DNA from: DATCTV01 sp964400685 | Lineage (GTDB): Bacteria; Desulfobacterota; Desulfomonilia; UBA1062 | Direction: 5' to 3' | DNA: 43,142 nt | NCBI GenBank assembly: GCA_964400685.1 | Contig: CAYNVT010000025.1 | Coordinates: 1-43,142, forward strand | Part shown: positions 1 through 8,113 of the stretch, in pieces | Layout: every line of letters starts with the position of its first letter | Position numbering within the stretch: the stretch's first letter is position 1 | The notes under the pieces: model-generated | What the model was told of the DNA's origin: nothing | Databases searched by the model: none | The model's input: only the letters and a program-made list of their open reading frames with translations | Program-made: the position numbers and the translations under genes

Positions 1-8
1 TTAAAATT

Positions 9-866
9 TTATTCAATATTCTGCAGCTGTTCCCTTATCTTCTCGAGTTCGGTCTTTGCGTCTATGACAAAGATGCTGATAGAGGTATCCTGAGACTTCG
101 ACCCTATTGTATTGAACTCCCTGTTTATCTCCTGGAGAATGAATTCGAGTCTCCTGCCCGCCGCATTAGATGATTTGAGCGCCTCTTTGAAGACATCGAA
201 ATGGCTCTTAAGCCTCACCACCTCTTCCGTTATATCGCACCGTTCGGCCATTATTGCAATCTCCTGTGCAAGCCTTACCTCATCAACCTGAGGCTTGCCC
301 TGAAGAAGGCTGTTTATATTCGTATTCAGTCTCTCGGCAAATATTTTAGGCATACCTTCGGAAGCCTTTTCAATAGAGATGCGTATGCCTTCAAGAACCT
401 GTATCCTTTCTGCCATGTCCCTGCCCAGCTTTGCCCCTTCCTCCTTCCTCGAATCAAGAAAACCCTTCAACGCCTTTTCAAGAACAGGGCTGATCAATGC
501 CCACAGTTCTTCCACCATTTTCTCTTCTTCACCGACAACGCCCGGTATTGAAATCACATCCCTGAAAGAGGCTTCTCCTCCGAAATGTCCGGCCATTGTC
601 TTCAAATCTTCAAAAACAGCTTTTGCATAATCCCAGTTGATTTTAAGCCCCTGCTTTTCAGCCTCGGCAACATTTCTGGTTATTATTACATCGGCCTTTC
701 CCCTCTGAATGGCATCGGAAACAGCCGAGCGGACCTGCATTTCAATCTGGTTCATGTCACGCGGCAGTTTTACGCGGATATCCTTATACCTGTTGTTCAA
801 TCCTTTTATCTCTACTGAATAGCCGCCCTCTTCCGCATGGCCGTAGCCTGTCATGCTGCCTGGCAT
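9..866 (-). CDS. yicC: YicC/YloC family endoribonuclease
   Basis: The 285-residue protein opens with the family hallmark SMTGYG at residues 4-9 and ends in a YicC-type C-terminal domain (acidic GRRLEFILQEINREFNTIGSK stretch split around residue 240, then a helical tail). YicC/YloC proteins are cytoplasmic endoribonucleases or RNA-decay adaptors linked to stationary-phase survival. The start at 866 is preferred because family members carry three to four residues before SMTG. It is the last gene of the ftsY operon seen here and overlaps the preceding DUF4416 gene by 16 bases, which suggests translational coupling. In related genomes gmk often follows, but that would lie outside the window. Family assignment is firm; the exact RNA targets cannot be read from sequence. 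Confidence 0.93.
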   Translation of the reverse strand: MPGSMTGYGHAEEGGYSVEIKGLNNRYKDIRVKLPRDMNQIEMQVRSAVSDAIQRGKADVIITRNVAEAEKQGLKINWDYAKAVFEDLKTMAGHFGGEASFRDVISIPGVVGEEEKMVEELWALISPVLEKALKGFLDSRKEEGAKLGRDMAERIQVLEGIRISIEKASEGMPKIFAERLNTNINSLLQGKPQVDEVRLAQEIAIMAERCDITEEVVRLKSHFDVFKEALKSSNAAGRRLEFILQEINREFNTIGSKSQDTSISIFVIDAKTELEKIREQLQNIE

Positions 867-1390
867 CTGAGCCTCCCTTTATAAATGTTTCTGATCTCTT
901 TAAAGACCGCCCNNNNNNNNNNCCTGAGTTCATCCGAAGCATAATCAGGGTATGTCCATTCAAGGCTTGAATAAGCTTCCCCTCTGTAAATCAGCGTCAC
1001 TTCCGCCCATATTCCACGGGACAGATATATTCGGTGGCTGTAGGGCTTCGTCGTAGCGAGACATACGTTTTCAAGAGAAAGTATTCCGGGGTCAATGTTT
1101 ACGCCCCTTTTACCCTCAGCCAGAAACCTGTCTTCGATTTCATTAGTCTTAATTTTCGCTTCCGGCATGAAATCTCTTGGTACAAGCCGCTCAAAAGCGA
1201 CTATCATCCTTTTGAGCCCCTGGCCCATTTCCGCTTCATAATAATTCGTATAATCAAACGGCAGTTCATTACTCTGATAAACAGTGTCTCCGAATTCATT
1301 TTTAAGAAGCGCCATCACATCATCCGGATTCTGCCGGTAGATAATGCTGGAAAATAGCATCACATCCCTGGGAAGCCTTATGCTACCCAC
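851..1390 (-). CDS. DUF4416 family protein (interrupted by assembly gap)
   Basis: A protein of about 179 residues of the uncharacterised DUF4416 family, commonly found beside yicC in Desulfobacterota-like genomes. The start is a GTG at 1388-1390 preceded by GGAGG with a six-base spacer; the stop overlaps yicC and the start overlaps the stop of the heptose kinase gene, so all three genes are coupled. Conserved family-like stretches include the N-terminal PRDVMLFSSIIY and the C-terminal WTYPDYASDELR followed by VFKEIRNIY. Ten Ns near codon 157 hide about four residues; the frame is the same on both sides, so the gap size may be right or coincidental. Function unknown. Confidence 0.85.
   Translation of the reverse strand: MGSIRLPRDVMLFSSIIYRQNPDDVMALLKNEFGDTVYQSNELPFDYTNYYEAEMGQGLKRMIVAFERLVPRDFMPEAKIKTNEIEDRFLAEGKRGVNIDPGILSLENVCLATTKPYSHRIYLSRGIWAEVTLIYRGEAYSSLEWTYPDYASDELRXXXXAVFKEIRNIYKGRLRCQAA
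913..922. other. Assembly gap (10 N)
   Basis: Ten consecutive undetermined bases inside the DUF4416 gene. The reading frame continues correctly on both sides, which is compatible with a true ten-base gap, but a run of exactly ten Ns is also a common placeholder for a gap of unknown size. Confidence 1.
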
Positions 1391-2381
1391 CGAGTTCCTC
1401 CATACAGATACACTTCAATGTCTCAAAGCTGACCGTCGCTGCGCCGATCTCTCCTACAACGATCCCAGCCGCAATATTGGCTATCGCAGCCGCCTCGACC
1501 GGCGTCGCACCTGATGCGCTTGCAAGCGTAAACACAGATATAACGGTGTCGCCGGCGCCTGTCACATCAAACACAGTCTTTGCAGCGGTGGGGATATGGG
1601 TCACTTTGTCTCTGCTCTCAAAAAGGCTCATGCCTTCTGCCCCGCGCGTTGCCAGGATCATTCTGCATCCGAGCATATCGAATATCCTGCCCGCCGCTTC
1701 CGCCATATCCTTTTCCGAAGAGATCGTCATGCCTGCGCCGAAGGCAAGCTCCTTCTTGTTGGGCGTAATGATCCCTGCATTCTTGTAATGCGGGAAATTC
1801 CTTTCTTTGGGGTCAACATTCACGAGCAGCCCGTATCTGCCTGCCTCGGCGATTATATCTGCAATGAGTCCTACGCTGAGCAGTCCTTTACCGTAATCGG
1901 AAAGGACAACGGCATCGGCTCCAGCCATCTTTTCCTTTACCGCCGACAGCAGACCCTTTCTGTTGTCATCCGATATATGTTCCCTGTCTTCTTTGTCTAT
2001 CCTTACGACCTGCTGCGTGTTGGCTATAATCCTGGTCTTCACAATTGTCTTTCTCGAACCGTCCCTGATAAGACCGTCCGGATCGACACCTTCATCACTG
2101 AGCAGGCTTGATATGCTATCGCCCTGCCTGTCATCACCGATAACGGAAAAAATCTGCACGCCAGCTTTCAGGCTGCTGAGATTCCTGACCACGTTGCCGG
2201 CCCCGCCCAGCCTGAAGGTCTCTTCCCTTACATCAACAACCGGCACGGGCGCTTCGGGTGATATGCGTTCGACCGTTCCCCAGATGTACTCATCCAGCAT
2301 GATGTCGCCGATGATGAGAATATTCTTATCAGGCATCGCATCAAATATCCCGGCAAGCCTTTTGGCAGGAATTTTTATCAT
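1383..2381 (-). CDS. rfaE1: D-glycero-beta-D-manno-heptose-7-phosphate kinase (RfaE1/HldE kinase domain)
   Basis: A 332-residue PfkB/ribokinase-fold enzyme that phosphorylates heptose 7-phosphate to the 1,7-bisphosphate in ADP-heptose synthesis for the LPS core. The N-terminal stretch LIIGDIMLDEYIWGTVERIS and VREETFRLGGAGNVV (GGAGN at 59-63) are typical of RfaE, and DVTGAGD (272-278) carries the PfkB signature 2 with catalytic-base Asp278. There is no C-terminal cytidylyltransferase domain, so this is the stand-alone kinase rather than bifunctional HldE. The start at 2381 is chosen over an in-frame ATG 84 bases upstream because AGGAG lies three bases before it and the upstream start would reach deep into ftsY. 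The gap to ftsY is only seven bases. Confidence 0.93.
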   Translation of the reverse strand: MIKIPAKRLAGIFDAMPDKNILIIGDIMLDEYIWGTVERISPEAPVPVVDVREETFRLGGAGNVVRNLSSLKAGVQIFSVIGDDRQGDSISSLLSDEGVDPDGLIRDGSRKTIVKTRIIANTQQVVRIDKEDREHISDDNRKGLLSAVKEKMAGADAVVLSDYGKGLLSVGLIADIIAEAGRYGLLVNVDPKERNFPHYKNAGIITPNKKELAFGAGMTISSEKDMAEAAGRIFDMLGCRMILATRGAEGMSLFESRDKVTHIPTAAKTVFDVTGAGDTVISVFTLASASGATPVEAAAIANIAAGIVVGEIGAATVSFETLKCICMEELGG

Positions 2382-2388
2382 CTGCTCC

Positions 2389-3588
2389 TCAGTCAACAGT
2401 ATTTTTGAATAAAGCATCCACGAAATGCCCGGCGTCAAACTCCTGAAGATCATCCATGGCCTCACCTACGCCAACAAAGCGTATGGGAATGTCGAACTCG
2501 TCAGCGATGCCTACAATGACACCGCCCTTCGAAGAACCGTCCATCTTCGTAAGCACAATACCGGTCACGCCGAGCGCATTATTGAACTGGCGCGTCTGTT
2601 CAATGGCATTCTGCCCGATTGTCGCATCAAGGACAAGGAGCACCTCGTTCGGTGCGCCCGGCATCTTCTTGTCCAGGACGCGCTTAGTCTTTTTAAGCTC
2701 TTCCATGAGATTTTCGCGCGTATGGAGTCTGCCGGCGGTATCGATTATGAGCACGTCGTGCCCCCTCTTTATTGCAGCTTCCAGACCGTCAAAGGCAACA
2801 GCCGTCGGGTCCGCACCCTCCTGGGACTTTATGAAATCTGCGCCTGCCTTGTTCGCCCAGTGCTCGAGCTGCTCTATCGCGGCCGCCCTGAAGGTGTCCG
2901 CCGCTGCAACGATTACGCTCCTGCCCTGGTTCTTAAGGAGCCAGGCAATCTTGGCAATGGTCGTGGTTTTCCCCGAGCCGTTTACGCCGCTCACCATTAT
3001 GACAAACGGTTTTGATTCATCCTTGATTTCAAGGTGTTTTTCCCTCTGGGACAGTATGCGGCTGATTTCCGCCCTCACCTTTTCCATGGCAGCATCAGCT
3101 GTGTCTACAGAAGCAATGTCCTTTTTCAGGTCTTCAAATATCTTGTATGCCGTCTTGATGCCTATATCCGTGCCGACAAGCGTTTCTTCCAGTTCATTCA
3201 AAAGAGCTGTGTCGATCTTATCATGCCTGCTGAATACTGATGCAATCCTCTCAATAAAGCCCTTGTGCGTCTTTGCCAACCCTTTTTCGAGCCTTTTCTG
3301 AGCTGATACGACTTCTTTTACAGGAACAGGTTTTTCCGCAGGTATGGCCTTGATCTCTTCCGCAGGCGGCAGTACGGGAGGAAGCTCTCCCGGTTTCGGA
3401 AGCCTCGGGTGAATGCCTGGCAGAGGCAATACCCAGGCGTTCAGAAGAAACGCTATGACAAGATATATCCATGCCGGCAGATCAACCGGGAGCATTGCAG
3501 GGCTTGACAGATCAATCGCAAAAAGGGCGAAGAAGACATAGCTTAAAACAAAGATGATATAATCGTGAGCTTTAAACGTGTAGTTCAA
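2389..3588 (-). CDS. ftsY: Signal recognition particle receptor FtsY with N-terminal membrane anchor
   Basis: A 399-residue SRP-receptor GTPase that docks ribosome-SRP complexes at the inner membrane. The NG domain is complete: P-loop GVNGSGKTTT (201-210), DTFRAAAIEQLE (231-242), DTAGR (283-287), TKMDGSSKGG (347-356), ending with the FtsY-type DLQEFDAGHFVDALF. Instead of a long acidic A domain the N terminus has two hydrophobic segments (about 9-25 and 38-56) and then a Pro-rich linker, which implies a direct membrane anchor. The start is a TTG at 3586-3588 with a strong GGAGGTG six bases upstream; the next in-frame Met (residue 32) would remove the first hydrophobic segment. First gene of the operon running to yicC. 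Confidence 0.95.
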   Translation of the reverse strand: MNYTFKAHDYIIFVLSYVFFALFAIDLSSPAMLPVDLPAWIYLVIAFLLNAWVLPLPGIHPRLPKPGELPPVLPPAEEIKAIPAEKPVPVKEVVSAQKRLEKGLAKTHKGFIERIASVFSRHDKIDTALLNELEETLVGTDIGIKTAYKIFEDLKKDIASVDTADAAMEKVRAEISRILSQREKHLEIKDESKPFVIMVSGVNGSGKTTTIAKIAWLLKNQGRSVIVAAADTFRAAAIEQLEHWANKAGADFIKSQEGADPTAVAFDGLEAAIKRGHDVLIIDTAGRLHTRENLMEELKKTKRVLDKKMPGAPNEVLLVLDATIGQNAIEQTRQFNNALGVTGIVLTKMDGSSKGGVIVGIADEFDIPIRFVGVGEAMDDLQEFDAGHFVDALFKNTVD

Positions 3589-3934
3589 GGGAACACCTCC
3601 AGTAATTCATCCAAAAAATTCCTAACACAGGCCTGCTAAAAGGACAAGCCGCGGATTCTTTTTAATAAACCAGCCTGAAAAAATAAGTCTTTTCGTATTT
3701 AAAATCAAACTGCCGGATGCAAGATGAAAAGCAGAAAGGTACAAAAAAGCGGCTGCGCGCGAAAAGGCATGATTTTATGGTTTGCCTGAAAAGCCATTGT
3801 TCTATATTATGCCTGATATTGCTGATCAGGCCTGATCTTCATTAAGCTCACAACCACGACTGCATGCATGACAAAATCCTTTCCTGAGCGGAGAAACCGG
3901 CCTGCATATCACAAATTCTCTAAGGGAGGCGTTG
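3589..3934. other. Divergent intergenic region between ftsY and the acylase gene
   Basis: A 346-base AT-leaning gap between two divergently transcribed genes. It must hold the ftsY-operon promoter, for which I see no convincing sigma70 match (the best, TTGTCC with a weak TAGGAA -10 on the minus strand, is poor). On the plus side it holds a better promoter with stacked palindromes near 3782-3837, listed separately. No conserved protein-coding frame or RNA gene is recognisable. Confidence 0.6.
3782..3837 (+). promoter_or_regulatory. Candidate promoter with overlapping palindromes before acylase gene
   Basis: TTGCCT (3782-3787) and TATTAT (3805-3810) are separated by 17 bases, a fair sigma70-like match. 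Directly after the -10 lie two overlapping palindromes: GCCTGAT-N7-ATCAGGC (3811-3831) and the perfect 14-mer GATCAGGCCTGATC (3824-3837). They would cover the transcription start and early leader, the place for a repressor site or a leader hairpin. The promoter call is inference; the palindromes are exact. Confidence 0.5.
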
Positions 3935-6388
3935 ATGAAACCGATTTTGAAACCTGTTTTGTTTGTTGCAATGATTCTGAGCCTGAACTCCTGCTCGTCA
4001 CTGAACTGGTATTTCAAGGATTCGGTCCCCAAGCCTGCGGGAACCGTAAGCCTTCAGGGTGTTCATTCCATTGTGACAATAAGCAGAGACGACCTGAGCA
4101 TACCCTGTATTGAAGCGCAGAACGAGGATGACCTCTTCTTTGCCACAGGTTATGCAATGGCATCCGACAGACTCTGGCAGATGTACCTGATGAGCATGGC
4201 CGCTCAAGGCAGGCTCTCCGAAATAGCCGGCAAATCGACGCTCGACATGGACATATATCTGAGGACGCTGGACATGAGGGGCATCCTTGAAGAGAGCAGA
4301 AAAGAGCTCGATGAAAGATCGCTTAAGTCTCTCGTGAACTTTTCAAAAGGTGTCAACGCGTATTTAGAGACTCATCCGGAACTGCCTGCGGAATTCAGAC
4401 TCAGCGGCTTCAAACCCGCAGAATGGACGCCGGATGACTCTCTCCTGGCTTTATGCCTGTTCTGCTGGAGCCTTTCATCCAACGCATCCGATGAACTGGA
4501 ATTCCTAGAAAATGCAGGCAAAGTAGGCTGGGACAAAGCGGCATGGCTTTATGACACATACCCCGGTGAACCGGTTCAAGTAGCGGAAGCAGGAAAACTC
4601 AAATCCATAGACATACGGGACCTCTACCCTGACGGCGCCGCGAAAACAGATGGGCATGCCGCATCATTTCCAGCAATGGTAAATGCAGCATCGAACAACT
4701 GGGCCATCATGGGGACAAGGACGGCCAGCGGCAAATCGATCGTCGCCAATGACCCCCATCTTTTCCTGTCCATCCCGGGACCCTGGATGACCATGCACCT
4801 CAAATGCCCCACATATGAATCTGCCGGCGTAACACTTCCGGGCATGCCTTTCATCGCGCTCGGCTATAACGGCCATGTCGCATGGGGAGCAACCATGGTC
4901 ATGGCAGACAGCCAGGATCTTTTTATCGAAAAAATCAAAAAGGAAGGGGGCAGAATCACCTATCTCTATAAGGGTGAGTGGCTGCCGATGACAGAGAAGA
5001 AAGAGCTCTTTAAAATAAAGGGCCGCAGCAAGCCAGTGGAAAAAACAGTGCTTTCAACAGTTCACGGCCCCATATTGAATTCGAACCTGACGGAAGTCCT
5101 TGACGCTAAGCTTCCCGTATTCGACAAGTACGGGATTGCATTCTGCGGAGCAAAGGAGGGATTCGTAGGCGCATTCAGTACATTCCTGGGCATGGGCAAC
5201 GTCGTCAACGCCGCCGGGATGAGGAGTCAAATACTTACAATAAAGGGCACATACTTCAATCTCGTTTACGGAGATGCGGACAACATAGGCTGGCAGATTT
5301 CCGGCGCATATCCGATCAGGAAAAAAGGAATGGGCTTCTTCCCGTCGCCCGGATGGGACGGTGAATACGACTGGACCGGCTTTATACCCATGGCGGAACT
5401 GCCGCACATCGAAAACCCGGCTCAGGGCTTCGTGGCTACAGCAAACAACAGGACTGTAGATGACAAATACCCCTACAGGATCTCCAATTCATGGGTGTCT
5501 GATGAAAGGGTTGGCAGGATCAGGGAGGTTCTCGGCAAAACCGGCAAGGCGACAGTAAAGTCCGTTATGGACCTGCAGTACGACAGAAAGTCTCTTTTCG
5601 TTGGCAAGCTCCAGGGTGTATTATATGACGTGGGATTCAAAGGCGATCTCGACAAGGCCATCAATTCGCTGGGTGATAAAAAGAAGGTCAGGAACGCAAA
5701 AGAGGCCCTTGCCTTTCTGAGCCCCGAGAAGTTCGACGGCGTGCTTTCGCCGGAATCCGCATCCGCCGCAGTCTATGAGGCATTTCTCTTCTCTTTGGAC
5801 AAGAACTTTATCTTCGACGAGACAGGTGAATATTTCCCTGTTCTCAACCGGCATTACAACCAGATAGTATACAGGAAGGATTCCCCGTTCTGGGACAAAA
5901 TTAAAACAAATAAAACAGAAACCAGGGCCGACGTGATTGCAATGACGCTCTCTGACGCAATAAACCTCTGTGAGAGCAATATGGGAACAGACAGGTCGAA
6001 ATGGCAGTGGGGAAAAATGCATACCTATTGCTTTAAAAACATGGCTGCCGAATCAGGGATAACCGAATGCCTGCTGGGAAGCTATATGAACACCAAGGCC
6101 TTTCCTGCCGGCGGCGACTGGGATACGGTGAACGTCAGCGGATATCTTATCGGCAAGAGCTTCGGTACGATTCTCATACCGTCCATGAGATTTATCGTAG
6201 ATTTCGGACTGGACGAACCCGCATGCCTTGTGTCTGTCCCGGGAGAGTCCGGAAACCCGTCAAGCCCACACTATTCTGACATGGTGCCATATTTTCTGGA
6301 GGGCAAAAATCATCCGCTTCCCTTCAAGGAGGAAAACATCAGAAAACAATATACGGACGTGCTCACGATAACGCCGCCTGGAGAATAG
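3935..6388 (+). CDS. Penicillin acylase family protein, predicted lipoprotein
   Basis: An 817-residue Ntn-hydrolase of the penicillin G acylase / acyl-homoserine-lactone acylase family (S45), which cleaves amide-linked acyl groups after autocatalytic removal of a linker. Residues 1-20 form a lipoprotein signal with lipobox LNSC (Cys20), so it is probably exported and lipid anchored. The beta-chain start is SNNW with nucleophile Ser253 (preceded by Ala rather than the common Gly), followed by the family NDPHL (272-276) and the YNGHVAWGAT region. ATG 3935 is chosen over the adjacent upstream TTG because GGGAGG sits five bases before it. The membrane-protein gene follows after 18 bases. Substrate (lactone, antibiotic, peptide or other amide) cannot be told. 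Confidence 0.88.
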   Translation: MKPILKPVLFVAMILSLNSCSSLNWYFKDSVPKPAGTVSLQGVHSIVTISRDDLSIPCIEAQNEDDLFFATGYAMASDRLWQMYLMSMAAQGRLSEIAGKSTLDMDIYLRTLDMRGILEESRKELDERSLKSLVNFSKGVNAYLETHPELPAEFRLSGFKPAEWTPDDSLLALCLFCWSLSSNASDELEFLENAGKVGWDKAAWLYDTYPGEPVQVAEAGKLKSIDIRDLYPDGAAKTDGHAASFPAMVNAASNNWAIMGTRTASGKSIVANDPHLFLSIPGPWMTMHLKCPTYESAGVTLPGMPFIALGYNGHVAWGATMVMADSQDLFIEKIKKEGGRITYLYKGEWLPMTEKKELFKIKGRSKPVEKTVLSTVHGPILNSNLTEVLDAKLPVFDKYGIAFCGAKEGFVGAFSTFLGMGNVVNAAGMRSQILTIKGTYFNLVYGDADNIGWQISGAYPIRKKGMGFFPSPGWDGEYDWTGFIPMAELPHIENPAQGFVATANNRTVDDKYPYRISNSWVSDERVGRIREVLGKTGKATVKSVMDLQYDRKSLFVGKLQGVLYDVGFKGDLDKAINSLGDKKKVRNAKEALAFLSPEKFDGVLSPESASAAVYEAFLFSLDKNFIFDETGEYFPVLNRHYNQIVYRKDSPFWDKIKTNKTETRADVIAMTLSDAINLCESNMGTDRSKWQWGKMHTYCFKNMAAESGITECLLGSYMNTKAFPAGGDWDTVNVSGYLIGKSFGTILIPSMRFIVDFGLDEPACLVSVPGESGNPSSPHYSDMVPYFLEGKNHPLPFKEENIRKQYTDVLTITPPGE

Positions 6389-6406
6389 AAACTTCGGTGA
6401 TCAGGC

Positions 6407-8011
6407 ATGCCAAAAAATAAGAAAACATCCTCGCATGCAGTCCCGAAGGTACCGGTCCAGACTCCATCGCGTCGGGCTCTAACCGCTATTTTCTACCCCC
6501 TGGCCTGCGGTGCAAGCCTGTTGGTGGTCTTCTTTCTTGCCTTCTTTCCTGTACAAAGTGAAGATGTTTATATGTACCTGTCGCTGGGACGGCTGTTTGC
6601 AGCTTCAGGCCATTTCCCTGCAACAGATCCTTTTCTTTTCAGCATCACCGGTTACCACTGGAATATTTTACATGAGTGGGGCAATCACCTGCTGTGGTAC
6701 GGCCTTTTCGCCCTGGGCCAGTGGAATGCCCTGATCATCTTTAAAACCCTGGTTATTCTTGCCTCCGCAGCCTTACCCATTGCCGTTGTCTGGCGCATGA
6801 AGTTCAGGTCTCCGGTTGTGCCTTTCCTTATCCTTCTGGCCGGGTATGCCGCCTCCTGCCGCTATATCGAGAGGGCAAGCCTCTTTTCCGAGCTTTTTAC
6901 CCCCCTTGTGCTGGCCATACTGCTGCTGCAATCTCACAGGCCATCCCGGCTCCCACTTGTTCTGCCCGCCATTTTCCTCGTATGGGCAAATCTGCATCCG
7001 GGGTTTCATATCGGCCTTATTCTGCTGGTCCTGTGGGTTTTGTTCAATTTAAAGGACTGGCGCCAGTCATCGGTTCGCATCGTTGCCGGAGCAGCACTTG
7101 CATCAGTAGCCCTTTGCTTTATCAACCCCAAAGGAGCCGAGGGGTTCTTTTTCCCGCTGCGCACGGTGCTGAGCACGGGCTGGGAAATCTCACGACAATA
7201 CAACAACGAGTGGATTCCGACCTTGAGCCCGATGTTTGCATCCATGCCCGAGGTAAAGGTTTTTCTGCTGTTGGCCGCCTGCACCGCCGCACTGCTCATA
7301 GTGGCACGCAAATCAAGACCGTGGTTTGAAGGGGCGGTGTTTCTCTTTCTTCTTTATCTGGGACTTTCCGCCATCAGATTCATGCCCACATCGGCCTTCA
7401 GTCTTTCAGTTCTTTCCGCCTGTCTTCTGGCACGGTCCGGATTCATGTCGCTTGATCCCCCTGAAAAGCCTCTGCATACTGCAGCCCGGTGGCTTACGCC
7501 GGCAGCCTTTGCTCTCTGCCTGATAATGGCCCTGAAAATTGCCATCTTCGGCTATACCACATTCATGGGCCCCCGCCATCTCGGCCTGGGAGCTGATACA
7601 TCCTCCAAGCCTGCCGGGGCTGCAGATTTTCTGGACGCCATCGAACTGAAAACGCCGCTTTTCAATCAGCATGATTTCGGCTGCTATCTGGCATGGCGCT
7701 GGAACGGTGCCCGAAAGATTTTCTATCACGGCTTCGTTGATGACATGCGATTTTACAGCAATGACTATCTGGCCGTAAACCGATCGCAGGCAGACTTCGA
7801 CCGCATCGTGAACAAGTACGGGATCGGCGCTTTCATGCTAAGGAGCTACGATATAACATCGCCCCGCCTGCCCTTGCTGTACAATGAGCTTCTTTCTCGT
7901 TCTGAGTGGCACCTGGTGTATCTTGACAGCATTGCCATGATATTTCTGAAAGACCTGCCGGCAAATGAGGAAGCCATCAGCCGGTATGAGTTTCCCACGT
8001 CTGAAGAATAA
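6407..8011 (+). CDS. Polytopic membrane protein, GT-C glycosyltransferase-like
   Basis: A 534-residue integral membrane protein with a hydrophilic Lys-rich N terminus (about 25 residues) and around ten to twelve hydrophobic segments up to residue about 385, then a soluble C-terminal domain of about 140 residues. Motifs such as SEDVYMYLSLGR, ATDPFLFS, ILHEWGNHLLWY and WANLHPGFHIG resemble a large group of uncharacterised bacterial membrane proteins related to GT-C glycosyltransferases (DPF..., HEW, WANLH). The D/E-rich first loop is where GT-C enzymes hold their catalytic acid, but I cannot assign activity. The Shine-Dalgarno sequence is weak, and the gene probably depends on coupling to the acylase gene 18 bases upstream. 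Confidence 0.7.
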   Translation: MPKNKKTSSHAVPKVPVQTPSRRALTAIFYPLACGASLLVVFFLAFFPVQSEDVYMYLSLGRLFAASGHFPATDPFLFSITGYHWNILHEWGNHLLWYGLFALGQWNALIIFKTLVILASAALPIAVVWRMKFRSPVVPFLILLAGYAASCRYIERASLFSELFTPLVLAILLLQSHRPSRLPLVLPAIFLVWANLHPGFHIGLILLVLWVLFNLKDWRQSSVRIVAGAALASVALCFINPKGAEGFFFPLRTVLSTGWEISRQYNNEWIPTLSPMFASMPEVKVFLLLAACTAALLIVARKSRPWFEGAVFLFLLYLGLSAIRFMPTSAFSLSVLSACLLARSGFMSLDPPEKPLHTAARWLTPAAFALCLIMALKIAIFGYTTFMGPRHLGLGADTSSKPAGAADFLDAIELKTPLFNQHDFGCYLAWRWNGARKIFYHGFVDDMRFYSNDYLAVNRSQADFDRIVNKYGIGAFMLRSYDITSPRLPLLYNELLSRSEWHLVYLDSIAMIFLKDLPANEEAISRYEFPTSEE

Positions 8012-8053
8012 AAAAGACTCTCATCACCGGCTGTTGCGTCGCCAGATTCCCCT

Positions 8054-8079
8054 CTTGCCTGCCTGTATGAACAGGCAAG
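8054..8079. terminator. Hairpin between convergent genes
   Basis: CTTGCCTG (8054-8061) and CAGGCAAG (8072-8079) form a perfect 8-bp stem around a 10-base loop in the 102-base gap between two converging genes. No T-run follows on either strand, so it is a weak candidate for a factor-independent terminator; an mRNA-end stabilising hairpin is equally likely. Confidence 0.4.
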
Positions 8080-8113
8080 ATATCGAACCATTCCGGCTCG
8101 AAAGCAGGAGTTA

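Noticed and set aside
2456..3301. 281-codon open frame antisense to ftsY
   Set aside because: Ser/Pro/Met-rich shadow of the conserved FtsY NG domain; no family motifs.
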